In this document: positions 1 to 6,892 of the stretch, in pieces
Layout of the letters: each line of letters opens with the position of its first letter
Numbering within the stretch: the stretch's first letter is position 1
Assembly (NCBI GenBank): GCA_030627065.1
Contig: DAOUSV010000046.1
Location: 1-9,616 of the forward strand
Origin: Piscirickettsiaceae bacterium
GTDB taxonomy: Bacteria; Pseudomonadota; Gammaproteobacteria; Nitrosococcales; Methylophagaceae
DNA length: 9,616 nt
Direction of reading: 5' to 3'
Made by a program: the position numbers and the translations under genes
Notes under the pieces: model-generated
What the model saw: only the letters and a program-made list of their open reading frames with translations
Told to the model about the DNA's origin: nothing
Database searches by the model: none

Positions 1-1
1 A

Positions 2-307
2 GAAAAGTATCAAGGTATTCGTCCTGCTCCTGGTTATCCCGCTTGTCCCGATCACACCGAAAAAGCCTTGTTGTGGGAATTGTTAGAGCCTGAGAAAAAT
101 GTAGGCATCACCATTACTGAAAGCTTTGCCATGTTGCCAACAGCGGCAGTGAGTGGTTTCTATTTTGCTCATCCAGAATCACGTTATTTCGGCTTGGGTA
201 AAATAGATAAAGACCAAGTTGAAGATTACGCACAGCGTAAAGGCTGGACAATGGATGTGGCTGAACGTTGGTTATCACCAGCACTTTCTTATGATGGAGA
301 TGACTAA
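2..307 (+). CDS. metH: Methionine synthase (cobalamin-dependent), C-terminal end, partial
   Basis: The reading frame is open from the window edge (first full codon at base 2) and gives the last 101 residues of B12-dependent methionine synthase. The enzyme moves a methyl group from methyltetrahydrofolate to homocysteine through methylcobalamin in the cytosol. What is visible is the end of the AdoMet-binding reactivation domain: the motif RPAPGYPACPDHTEK, then LLEPEKNVGITITESFAMLPTAAVSGFYFAHPES and a closing YAQRKGWTMDVAERWLSPAL helix, all hallmarks of MetH C-termini. Internal start codons are irrelevant because the gene begins upstream of the window. Its TAA overlaps the slyX ATG by one base (TAATG), so the two genes are probably translationally coupled. 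The reactivation domain re-methylates oxidised cobalamin using AdoMet and flavodoxin. The identification is firm; nothing can be said about the missing N-terminal modules. Confidence 0.95.
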   Translation, partial: EKYQGIRPAPGYPACPDHTEKALLWELLEPEKNVGITITESFAMLPTAAVSGFYFAHPESRYFGLGKIDKDQVEDYAQRKGWTMDVAERWLSPALSYDGDD

Positions 308-510
308 TGCAAGATGCTATCGATGACCTACAAATGAAATTAGCGTTTCAAGATGACTTATTAGAGCAACTTAATCAGGTTGTGACTGCTCAGCAAAAAC
401 AAATAAGCAATTTAGAATTAGCCCTTGAAACAATGAAAGTACAAGTTAATACCATGCAGACATCGAATGATGGAAGCAGTGCTCAACATGAGTTGCCACC
501 GCATTATTGA
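307..510 (+). CDS. slyX: SlyX family protein
   Basis: A 67-residue protein of the SlyX family, whose function is still unknown. It is almost entirely one amphipathic helix: heptad-like leucines and hydrophobics from about residue 5 to 50 (LQMKLAFQDDLLEQLNQVV and LELALETMKVQVNTM) predict a coiled coil, followed by a short polar tail ending in PPHY, the signature C-terminus of the family. Its length is close to the 72 residues of the E. coli protein. The start is well supported: GGAG at 296-299 sits 7 bases before the ATG, inside the end of metH. The ATG shares one base with the metH stop codon, and the TGA lies just before the tmcA start, so this is the middle gene of a tight three-gene run. 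Confidence 0.93.
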   Translation: MQDAIDDLQMKLAFQDDLLEQLNQVVTAQQKQISNLELALETMKVQVNTMQTSNDGSSAQHELPPHY

Positions 511-512
511 TT

Positions 513-2492
513 ATGCAACAACGTCAATGTGTCATTTTTCAAGGTGAGCAAGACTGGAGTCTAGCATCAGCTAAAACACTATTAGCTGAATTTGATCATG
601 AAAATCAGCTTAGTATCAGCCAAATGCAAGCACAGAATCAGCTTGGCAAAGAGTTTGATGCCGTTGTTCTTAATACCCACCAACAAAGTCAATTAAACCC
701 TGATAGTTTAGGTGCCATCATTGGTACGGTTACCGCTGGTGGCGTATTGATCTTGTTATTGTCCGACTCGGTAAGTAATAGCCTGTGGATGCAGCGCTTT
801 AATCAAATAGCCGCTGATTTCTCATCACAATATAAGAGCTTCATAGTAGTGAAAAAGGGTGATGACTTACCTAAAATTTCAAGCCCAAAATATCACGAGC
901 AATCACAAACAAAAGACCAACAACTAGCTATTCAAGCAATCTTAAAAGTAGTGCAGGGTCATAGACGACGGCCTTTAGTTTTATCTTCTGATCGCGGTCG
1001 AGGAAAATCAGCAGCATTAGGCATGGCGGCGGCTGAGTTAATTAAGCAAGGAAAACAACGTATTATCATTACTGCACCAAGTTTAGCGACGGTGGAGACT
1101 GTGTTTAAACATGCGGCTGGAATATTATCGGATCCCAATGACTTAGCTAAAATCACTTTTATTGCCCCCGATGCTTTAATCGAATCAGATGAAAAAGCAG
1201 ATTGTGTGCTGGTGGATGAAGCGGCGGCGATACCAGCGTCAATATTAGAACAGTTACTACAAAAATATTCACGGATTGTTTTTGCTACCACCTTGCATGG
1301 CTATGAAGGAACCGGGCGTGGCTTTGCGGTACGTTTTCAAAAAACACTGGATAGCAAAACACCGAACTGGAACCGTCTGCGAATGGAAACACCGATCCGT
1401 TGGCAACAAGATGATAGTTTGGAAGCCTTTAGTTTCCAGGCTTTATTATTGGATTCTGTTCCTGCTCAAGATGATCTTATAAGTAATGCCAATACTGATC
1501 TGTGTATTTTTGAACAAGTTGATCGCAAGCAATTAATTAATGATGAACAAAGCCTAAGAGAGCTTTTTGGTTTGATGGTGTTAGCACATTATCGAACGCG
1601 ACCTTCTGACTTACAGATGATGTTAGATCGGGATGACATTACTGTTTATGCCTTGCGATACCAAGGGCATATTGTTGCCAGTGCTTGGTCGGTGAAAGAG
1701 GGTGAGTTAGATGATGATCTTGCTACGAATATTCATGCTGGTAAGCGACGGTTAAAAGGGCATTTATTACCTCAGTCCTTATTAGCTCATGCCGGTATTA
1801 CTACGGCGGGCTCCTTATGTTATCAACGAGTTATTCGTATTGCCGTTCATCCGACAATCCAGCAACGTGGCTTGGGTGAAAAGCTACTACAGCAGATGAT
1901 TGAACAGTCAGAAAAACAGAATGATATTATCGGTGCAAGTTTTGGTATAAGCATGGATTTATTATGCTTTTGGACAAACTCTGGCTTTGCTATTGCTCGA
2001 TTAGGACTTCATAAAGATGATGTTAGCGGTAGCCATTCTGTAATGATGTTACGCAGTATCTCTGATCAAGGGCGGCAAGTATTAAATGATGTAACACAAC
2101 GTTTTCAACAACAATGGTCAGCCTTATTACAAACACATTTTAAACAACTCGCTCCTGAAATTGTTATCGCTATTTCTCAAACTTTTCCACAACGACAAGC
2201 CCAACTCTCAACATGGGATAAGCAAGATATTCAAGCTTTCGCCACAGCACAACGAGCCTACGAAGTTAGTGAAATACCATTAAAGGTACTGATGGAAAGC
2301 AAGGTTCGACAAGCTGAGTTTTTAAAACTGACAAAGCCACAACAGCATTTATGTGTGATGTTAATACTGCAACTACTCTCATGGCATGAAGTAGCTAAAC
2401 AACTAGGCTATACAGGTAAAAAACAGATTATTAGTGATTTGCGAGAGGTTTGTAATCTTTATTTGAGCGAAATTTTGTTAGAACTAGAATAG
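513..2492 (+). CDS. tmcA: tRNA(Met) cytidine acetyltransferase TmcA
   Basis: TmcA makes N4-acetylcytidine at the wobble base (C34) of elongator tRNA-Met, using acetyl-CoA and ATP or GTP, and so prevents misreading of isoleucine codons. Domains in order, numbered from the ATG: an N-terminal DUF1726-type domain (to about 120); an RNA helicase-like module with Walker A SDRGRGKSAA (159-168) and Walker B CVLVDEAAA (about 231-239), plus TTLHGYEGTGRG (259-270); a GNAT acetyltransferase domain with the acetyl-CoA loop RIAVHPTIQQRGLGEKLL (442-459); and a C-terminal tRNA-binding tail. At 659 residues it is near the E. coli length of about 671 and appears intact. I chose the ATG at 513, two bases after the slyX stop; a TTG at 507 overlapping that stop would add two residues. 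No good Shine-Dalgarno is visible, so coupling to slyX is likely. The 3' end is overlapped by the convergent DUF1294 gene. Confidence 0.95.
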   Translation: MQQRQCVIFQGEQDWSLASAKTLLAEFDHENQLSISQMQAQNQLGKEFDAVVLNTHQQSQLNPDSLGAIIGTVTAGGVLILLLSDSVSNSLWMQRFNQIAADFSSQYKSFIVVKKGDDLPKISSPKYHEQSQTKDQQLAIQAILKVVQGHRRRPLVLSSDRGRGKSAALGMAAAELIKQGKQRIIITAPSLATVETVFKHAAGILSDPNDLAKITFIAPDALIESDEKADCVLVDEAAAIPASILEQLLQKYSRIVFATTLHGYEGTGRGFAVRFQKTLDSKTPNWNRLRMETPIRWQQDDSLEAFSFQALLLDSVPAQDDLISNANTDLCIFEQVDRKQLINDEQSLRELFGLMVLAHYRTRPSDLQMMLDRDDITVYALRYQGHIVASAWSVKEGELDDDLATNIHAGKRRLKGHLLPQSLLAHAGITTAGSLCYQRVIRIAVHPTIQQRGLGEKLLQQMIEQSEKQNDIIGASFGISMDLLCFWTNSGFAIARLGLHKDDVSGSHSVMMLRSISDQGRQVLNDVTQRFQQQWSALLQTHFKQLAPEIVIAISQTFPQRQAQLSTWDKQDIQAFATAQRAYEVSEIPLKVLMESKVRQAEFLKLTKPQQHLCVMLILQLLSWHEVAKQLGYTGKKQIISDLREVCNLYLSEILLELE

Positions 2493-2910
2493 CTGTTACT
2501 GCATTATTGTTATTAATTTTGGTAACAAGTATATATTCCAATTTATATATATAAGTATGTAGAACTTTGGCTCCATCTTCAGTGTGTAGCCATGAAAACA
2601 CCCCCATATTAATAAATAGAGTGAGCCAAAACATTAGGAGAAAGCTAGTTTTCTTTGTTTTGTGACGAAGTCTTTTCTGCGCGATAATTGCACCTGGCCA
2701 ACCACACAATAATGAAAAAAGATGTAGAGTGTTTTCTGATGTTCTCCATTCACCATTTTGAGCGGCTCGTTTATCTTTAGCATATATGAGATAGGTAAGA
2801 CTGCTAGCAATAATGAATATAAGTAAAACAAGCAGTGGCGTGTGGCCCAAATAATAGGAATATACTAATAAAATAGACAGGATATATATTAGAAAGTATT
2901 TATAAATCAT
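2431..2910 (-). CDS. DUF1294 family small membrane protein
   Basis: A 159-residue integral membrane protein of the DUF1294 family; the function is unknown. Four hydrophobic segments are visible at about residues 4-20, 24-43, 64-79 and 89-107. The family signature lies between segments 2 and 3 and after 3: YAKDKRAA (43-50), WRTSEN (55-60), LLCGWPGAIIAQ (67-78) and RHKTKKTSF (82-90). Many DUF1294 proteins have a cold-shock domain fused at the N-terminus; this one does not. The tail after about residue 110 is not part of the conserved core, and about its last 20 codons lie antisense to the end of tmcA (62-base overlap of convergent genes). It begins 6 bases after the Rieske gene stop, with no clear ribosome binding site, and is probably the last gene of the long - strand block. 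The family call is good; the exact C-terminus is real only if no sequencing error extends it. Confidence 0.82.
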   Translation of the reverse strand: MIYKYFLIYILSILLVYSYYLGHTPLLVLLIFIIASSLTYLIYAKDKRAAQNGEWRTSENTLHLFSLLCGWPGAIIAQKRLRHKTKKTSFLLMFWLTLFINMGVFSWLHTEDGAKVLHTYIYKLEYILVTKINNNNAVTAILVLTKFRSNKDYKPLANH

Positions 2911-2916
2911 GGGTTT

Positions 2917-3258
2917 TTACTTTTTTAGAGTTAACCAAATCTTATCATCACGCAACTCAATACTGAGTGGCTGTAAATCCTGCCCAGTACATGGCCCTGA
3001 AATGCAGTGACCATCATCTAGATTAAATGTTGCACCGTGGGTGGAACATTCGATATGTGTTTTTTCTAGTGATAGAAATTCATCTTCTTGCCAGTTTAGG
3101 CTGATGCCTAGGTGAGGACAGTGATTTTTGTAGGCGTAGATTTGTCCATCTTTTTTGACGAGTAGTAGCTCTAGGTTTTCTGGTTTTTGTTCAATGGTAA
3201 AACCACGGGCTTTGTCTTCTGTTAGATCTTGTTGTTTGCATAGGAAATGTTGAGTCAT
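2917..3258 (-). CDS. Rieske [2Fe-2S] ferredoxin-like protein
   Basis: A 113-residue soluble protein consisting of a single Rieske domain. The two cluster-binding boxes are complete: CPHLG with Cys47 and His49, and CSTHGATF with Cys71 and His74, spaced as in Rieske ferredoxins. The stretch GHCISGPCTG (about 83-92) matches the usual segment after box 2. There is no transmembrane anchor, signal peptide or catalytic oxygenase domain, so it is a stand-alone electron carrier resembling the small subunit of nitrite reductase (NirD) or dioxygenase ferredoxins. No oxygenase or reductase partner lies nearby, so the partner is unknown. The start is preceded by GAG eight bases upstream and lies only 2 bases after the end of the sugar kinase gene, so the two are almost certainly co-transcribed. 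Family assignment is firm; the pathway is not known. Confidence 0.9.
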   Translation of the reverse strand: MTQHFLCKQQDLTEDKARGFTIEQKPENLELLLVKKDGQIYAYKNHCPHLGISLNWQEDEFLSLEKTHIECSTHGATFNLDDGHCISGPCTGQDLQPLSIELRDDKIWLTLKK

Positions 3259-3260
3259 AA

Positions 3261-4133
3261 TTAAATCTCAAAATCTTGAGTTAGCTTGCTAAAGCCTTGT
3301 TGGCCACATTTATGAGCTGCTAATTTACAGGCATTATCAAGGGCGCGTTGCAGATTATTATCGTTAACTAGGCTATGAATTAGAGCGGCATTAAAGGTAT
3401 CGCCAGCACCGAGTGTATCTATCACTTGTTTGGTTGAAAAGGCTTCTCTATGTAATAACTTGCCAGAGTTATCAATTGCCCAAGCACCGTGGTCGCCCCA
3501 TGTGCAGGTGGCGGTAATGTTGTTGGCTAATGAATTTAATAAGTCGGTGGCATTATAAAAATAGTTTGCTTGAGCATAATGCTGTGAAAACATCAAAATA
3601 GTGGCAAGTTCAAATAGTTGTTCGATATTGGGGCGTGGCTTTTCTATTTCTACTGAACATGGAATATCAGGATGATGTTGTTTAAGGTGTTGTAGCATCA
3701 AGACAGTATCGTCAATATTACGCCCTTCAAAATGTATCCAATCAAATTGCTGTAAATCAATTTTTTTAAAATTTTCAAAGCCATATTCAGGGCAATCACG
3801 ATGATGGATAATACTTCGACTAGCGGTTTGTTGGCTAACAGTAATATAGGAGGTGGGCATTTTTCCTGTTGCTAGTCGTTTACAAGCGGTGATGTTGATA
3901 TTTGATGATGTAAGATCATTAAGGATAAATTGACTGTCTGCTTGGTCAATTAAAACACCGCCCCAGTGGCATTGATGCCCTAATTGACTGAGTACGGTCA
4001 GTGTGTTGGTGGCATTGCCGCCACGGGTTTGGGATTGTGATATCGCACGCAGTTCACTGTCTTCATCTGGATAACTATCAACGATGTTGATAATATCGAG
4101 TGTAGCGATGCCGATTGCGAGAATTGTTGCCAT
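3261..4133 (-). CDS. PfkB-family sugar kinase resembling ketohexokinase
   Basis: A 290-residue ATP-dependent carbohydrate kinase of the ribokinase/PfkB fold. The substrate-side motif TRGGNATNTLTVLSQLG (about 36-52) and the catalytic anion-hole motif DTLGAGDTFNAALI (239-252, base Asp245) are intact. Several stretches are recalled specifically from animal ketohexokinase (fructose 1-kinase) rather than generic PfkB proteins: DWIHFEGRN (131-139), SVEIEKPRP (160-168), the GKLLHREAF segment (224-232) and ACKLAAHKCGQQGF (268-281). Length is also close to the 298 residues of the human enzyme. The likely reaction is therefore ATP-dependent phosphorylation of a ketose such as fructose, but the true substrate cannot be read from sequence. 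It lies 36 bases after adk and 2 bases before the Rieske gene. A GGGGA sequence 7 bases before the ATG may be the ribosome binding site; it lies in the 3' arm of a hairpin (4141-4158). Confidence 0.85.
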   Translation of the reverse strand: MATILAIGIATLDIINIVDSYPDEDSELRAISQSQTRGGNATNTLTVLSQLGHQCHWGGVLIDQADSQFILNDLTSSNINITACKRLATGKMPTSYITVSQQTASRSIIHHRDCPEYGFENFKKIDLQQFDWIHFEGRNIDDTVLMLQHLKQHHPDIPCSVEIEKPRPNIEQLFELATILMFSQHYAQANYFYNATDLLNSLANNITATCTWGDHGAWAIDNSGKLLHREAFSTKQVIDTLGAGDTFNAALIHSLVNDNNLQRALDNACKLAAHKCGQQGFSKLTQDFEI

Positions 4134-4140
4134 AGTGAGA

Positions 4141-4158
4141 TCCCCGCTTTCACGGGGA
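4141..4158 (-). promoter_or_regulatory. Stem-loop between adk and the sugar kinase, covering the likely ribosome binding site
   Basis: The adk-kinase spacer contains TCCCCG and CGGGGA as a perfect 6-bp inverted repeat with a 6-base loop. On the transcribed (-) strand the 3' arm contains GGGGA, which ends 7 bases before the kinase ATG and is the only Shine-Dalgarno candidate there. Flanking GAT/ATC can extend the stem after a two-base bulge. There is no T-run after the hairpin, so it is not a normal intrinsic terminator. It may lower kinase translation relative to adk or protect the adk message end. The inverted repeat is directly visible; the role is inferred. Confidence 0.45.
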
Positions 4159-4169
4159 ACATCTTTGAT

Positions 4170-4817
4170 TTAGATTGTGTCAAACACGGCGCTAACAGCG
4201 GTAGTAATGTTATTCACATCACCAACACCAGCAATGCTGTGTAGTTTATTTTGTGTTGTATAGAACTCAACTAACGGTGCAGTTTGTTCTTGGTAGACCT
4301 TTAGACGGTTACCAATTGTTGCTTCATTGTCATCAGCGCGTTGGAATAAGTCACCATTACAGGCATCACAATGATCTGCTACTTTAGATGGCGATAAATG
4401 AACATTGTAGATAGCGCCACAGTCTTTACAAGTACGGCGACCAGTTAAGCGTTGTAGTAATTCTTCAAATGCAACATCAAGTAGTACCACACCTTGTAGC
4501 GGTTGGTTTAAATCTGACAACATTGAATCAAGCGCTTCTGCTTGAGGGATGTTACGTGGGAAGCCGTCAAGAATATAACCATTAGTAGCATCATCTTGTG
4601 AGATACGTTCGCGGATAAGGCCAATCACGATATCATCAGACACTAATGCACCTGCATCCATTGCTGTTTTCGCTTTTTTACCTAATTCACTACCTGCAGC
4701 AACAGCGGCTCTTAATAAGTCACCAGTTGATATTTGAGGGATTCCATATTTTTTAGAGAGTACAACACCTTGTGTACCTTTACCTGAACCTGGAGCGCCT
4801 AATAATACTGTTCTCAT
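4170..4817 (-). CDS. adk: Adenylate kinase (zinc-type LID)
   Basis: Adenylate kinase interconverts ATP + AMP and 2 ADP in the cytosol and balances the adenylate pool. At 215 residues it is a long-type (LID-containing) enzyme. Visible motifs are the P-loop GAPGSGKGT (7-15), the AMP-binding STGDLLRAAV (30-39), DGFPRN (84-89) with its catalytic arginine, and the LID with GRR (126-128) and the later ADDNEATIGNRL. The LID contains four cysteines, CKDC (130-133) and CDAC (150-153), the arrangement that binds a structural zinc in Gram-positive enzymes. Enteric Adk instead has a His/Ser/Asp/Thr hydrogen-bonded LID. The gene starts 30 bases after the HDOD stop, with AAGG about 8 bases before the ATG, and is followed by the sugar kinase. 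Identification is very secure. Confidence 0.97.
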   Translation of the reverse strand: MRTVLLGAPGSGKGTQGVVLSKKYGIPQISTGDLLRAAVAAGSELGKKAKTAMDAGALVSDDIVIGLIRERISQDDATNGYILDGFPRNIPQAEALDSMLSDLNQPLQGVVLLDVAFEELLQRLTGRRTCKDCGAIYNVHLSPSKVADHCDACNGDLFQRADDNEATIGNRLKVYQEQTAPLVEFYTTQNKLHSIAGVGDVNNITTAVSAVFDTI

Positions 4818-4847
4818 TTTTATTGCCTTTTTATAAATTTGTTACGA

Positions 4848-5696
4848 CTAATTGGATAACATTAATGATTTTAGGGTGTCTAAATGTTCTGCTGTTTGTT
4901 GCAATATTTCGGGGATAACATCGACATCTAAGCCTAATAAATCCCATGCGGAGGCATCTAATGGTGGCACATGATTATCGCCGCTATGTCCAAATTCTGC
5001 TGCACTGACCATAATATCTGCAATATGTACGATAGCGACTTCTACTTGAAACTCTTCAGCAAGTGATGGATTGTGATGATAGCGTACAACCTGCTCTAAA
5101 GAACTAGGTAAGCGCCATGATTGTACGAGAGCTTGTCCAACATCGGTGTGATCAAAGCCGATAACACGTTGCTCTGCTTTATAAATTATTTCGTGGCCAA
5201 ATTGTGCACTGTTAATGGCTTCTTTTGCTAATTCTGGCACAGTTTGATAGAGCACAAGACTGCCAATATTATGTAATAAACCTGCAATAAAATATTGTTC
5301 AACAGCGCGATGTCCACAGTGTTGGGCAAGTGAGCGAGCGGCGATTGCACAGGCTAAACTATGTTCCCAGTATTCATCCATATTAATAAGAACGCTAGGA
5401 ATACCTTTGAACGCATTAATAACCGATGTTGCCAATACCAATTGTGTCAGTTCACGCGTGCCTATAATAGTGATAGCGCGTGAAATAGTATCGATTTGTG
5501 ATGGGAAGCTGTAAAAAGGGCTATTAACTACTTTGAGCAAACGTGTCGCAAGCGAAGGATCGGTGTTAATAACATTGCTAATATCATCAGTTGTACTATT
5601 TGCATCGTTCATTAACTCATTAAGTTGAGTATAGGTATTTGGAGGTGATACTAGTTCCAGTGATTTATTAACGAGTGCTTGAGCTGTAAGAGACAT
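4848..5696 (-). CDS. HDOD domain signalling protein
   Basis: A 282-residue protein made almost entirely of an HDOD domain (about residues 10-210), a non-catalytic relative of HD phosphohydrolases found in bacterial signalling proteins. Typical family stretches are DPSLATRLLKVVNSPFY (about 46-62), ISRAITIIGTREL (71-83), YWEHSLACAIAARSLA (109-124) and AGLLHNIGSLVL (138-149). The HD position reads His142-Asn143, and metal ligands of true HD hydrolases are not all present, which fits loss of hydrolase activity. There is no GGDEF, EAL, receiver or membrane segment, so it is a minimal stand-alone form; such proteins have been tied to motility, stress and cyclic-di-GMP circuits, but no specific role can be given here. 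GGAAG about 11 bases before the ATG lies in the end of the preceding 54-residue ORF, implying co-translation. Confidence 0.9.
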   Translation of the reverse strand: MSLTAQALVNKSLELVSPPNTYTQLNELMNDANSTTDDISNVINTDPSLATRLLKVVNSPFYSFPSQIDTISRAITIIGTRELTQLVLATSVINAFKGIPSVLINMDEYWEHSLACAIAARSLAQHCGHRAVEQYFIAGLLHNIGSLVLYQTVPELAKEAINSAQFGHEIIYKAEQRVIGFDHTDVGQALVQSWRLPSSLEQVVRYHHNPSLAEEFQVEVAIVHIADIMVSAAEFGHSGDNHVPPLDASAWDLLGLDVDVIPEILQQTAEHLDTLKSLMLSN

Positions 5697-5702
5697 AATG
5701 TA

Positions 5703-5867
5703 TTATTCTTCCATGATGTTAGGTGTACTAATCGGTGCTTCTGACTCTAACTGCCAGTTAAAAAGAGCCTGCATAACTGGATGAGATAAATCTGTGTATT
5801 GAAATAGTGCTTGTCGTTGTGCAAGCTCTTCTTCGCTGAGTTCTATTGGTGATATTTGCTCGGACAT
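5703..5867 (-). CDS. Small acidic protein, 54 residues, function unknown
   Basis: An intact small ORF fills the space between the sppA-type gene and the HDOD gene. It reads MSEQISPIELSEEELAQRQA, continues through LFQYTDLSHPVMQALFNWQL and ends IMEE. It has no signal peptide, membrane segment, cysteine or recognisable motif; it is acidic, with a Glu-rich N-terminal helix (about residues 8-22). Translation is supported by a strong Shine-Dalgarno: GAGGA (complement of 5877-5881) lies 9 bases before the ATG, inside the last codons of the peptidase gene. Spacing is tight on both sides, 1 base after the upstream stop and 6 bases before the HDOD start. I do not recognise a family. It is most likely a real co-transcribed small protein; a partner role with SppA or the HDOD protein would be guesswork. 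Confidence 0.65.
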   Translation of the reverse strand: MSEQISPIELSEEELAQRQALFQYTDLSHPVMQALFNWQLESEAPISTPNIMEE

Positions 5868-5868
5868 A

Positions 5869-6843
5869 TTACTGCATCCTCATTGATGATTGTAATAGTA
5901 CATTACTTAATGTTGCGCCTAAAGAGCCTGCAAAACGGTCTAAATAATTTGGACGCGGTGTGTAATCTACAATATCTTCTGCACCGATAACATCTCTTGC
6001 AACGGTACTACTGTTTGCAAGACCATCAATAAGACCTAGAGTTAATGCTTGTTCACCTGACCAGAAAAGGCCTGAGAATAAGTCGGGATCATCTTTTAGG
6101 CGATCGCCTCGACCTTGCTTAACAACATTAATAAATTGTTGATGAATGGTATCAAGCATGGTGTGAGCATGTTTGATGTCTTTATCTTTCATAGGCATAA
6201 AGGGGTCAAGGAATGATTTGTTTTCACCAGCAGTTAGCGAGCGACGTTCGATGCCCAGTGTTTTGATTGTATCTGTAAAACCAAAGCTATCCATTCTCAC
6301 ACCAATTGAACCAACAATGCTGGCTTTATCGGCATAAATCTCATCAGCAGCAACTGCAATATAATAGCCTCCGGATGCACATACATCTTGGATCACTGCG
6401 TAAATCGGGAAGTCGGGGCGTGTTGCTTGTAGACGTTTAATCTCATCATTGATAATGCCTGATTGCACAGGGCTACCACCGGGTGTATTCATTCTAAGAA
6501 TAAGACCTCGAGCACTTGAATTATCAAATGCATCACGAATACCCGTCACGACAGTATCGGCATTAGCTTCTGCATCAGCGGCAATAACGCCATTGATTTC
6601 AACCAGTGCGGTGTGCTCTTCTGTGTGCATGGCAATATCATCACTTGGCACCATCAGCATAATAACGGCGATTAAATAAAGGAACATGAGACCTTTAAAT
6701 ACATATCCCCAGCGACGGCTGGTACGTTGTTCTTTTAATGCGGCAAAGGCAAGATCTTCTAATACTTTACGTTCCCATGAGGGTTCTTGCTTGCTAGAAG
6801 CGTTATTGCTACTAGAGGGTGGAAAATCACCGAATGTTGCCAT
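5869..6843 (-). CDS. sppA: Signal peptide peptidase SppA, 36K type (S49 family)
   Basis: A membrane-anchored serine peptidase of family S49 that degrades signal peptides left in the membrane after protein export. It has 324 residues, the short (36K-type) form with one protease domain rather than the duplicated 67K form of E. coli. A polar cytoplasmic N-terminus (1-45) precedes one transmembrane segment at about 48-65 (YVFKGLMFLYLIAVIMLMV); the catalytic part then faces the periplasm. Motifs are RMNTPGGSPVQSG (117-129), VCASGGYYIA (154-163) with nucleophile Ser157, SIVGSIGVRM (175-184), and GENKS with the probable general base Lys209. AGGA about 8 bases before the ATG supports the start. It follows the HAD gene after 49 bases, the largest gap in the block. 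The same rluC-HAD-sppA order is known in Pseudomonas. Confidence 0.93.
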   Translation of the reverse strand: MATFGDFPPSSSNNASSKQEPSWERKVLEDLAFAALKEQRTSRRWGYVFKGLMFLYLIAVIMLMVPSDDIAMHTEEHTALVEINGVIAADAEANADTVVTGIRDAFDNSSARGLILRMNTPGGSPVQSGIINDEIKRLQATRPDFPIYAVIQDVCASGGYYIAVAADEIYADKASIVGSIGVRMDSFGFTDTIKTLGIERRSLTAGENKSFLDPFMPMKDKDIKHAHTMLDTIHQQFINVVKQGRGDRLKDDPDLFSGLFWSGEQALTLGLIDGLANSSTVARDVIGAEDIVDYTPRPNYLDRFAGSLGATLSNVLLQSSMRMQ

Positions 6844-6892
6844 GTTGTTATCCTAAATTTGAAATATTTTGTTTATCATATCAATTTGAGTA

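Noticed and set aside
507..512. TTG start for tmcA overlapping the slyX stop
   Set aside because: It adds only two residues and has no better ribosome binding site than the ATG at 513, which is the more common start codon; it cannot be fully excluded.
959..1482. Open frames on both strands (959-1291 - and 1276-1482 +) within tmcA
   Set aside because: They lie over the conserved helicase domain of TmcA and have no recognisable content; they are shadows of the real frame.
4141..4158. Intrinsic terminator after adk
   Set aside because: The stem is good but no run of T follows on the transcribed strand, and the kinase ATG comes 7 bases later.
4818..4847. Separate adk promoter with TATAAA as -10
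   Set aside because: A TATAAA is present on the - strand but no acceptable -35 lies at 16-18 bases, and A/T-rich spacers give such hexamers by chance.
5869..6843. SohB rather than SppA identity for the S49 peptidase
   Set aside because: Length, the single short cytoplasmic N-terminus with one membrane segment, and position after rluC and the HAD gene match 36K-type SppA; SohB has a distinct N-terminal region. Some uncertainty remains.
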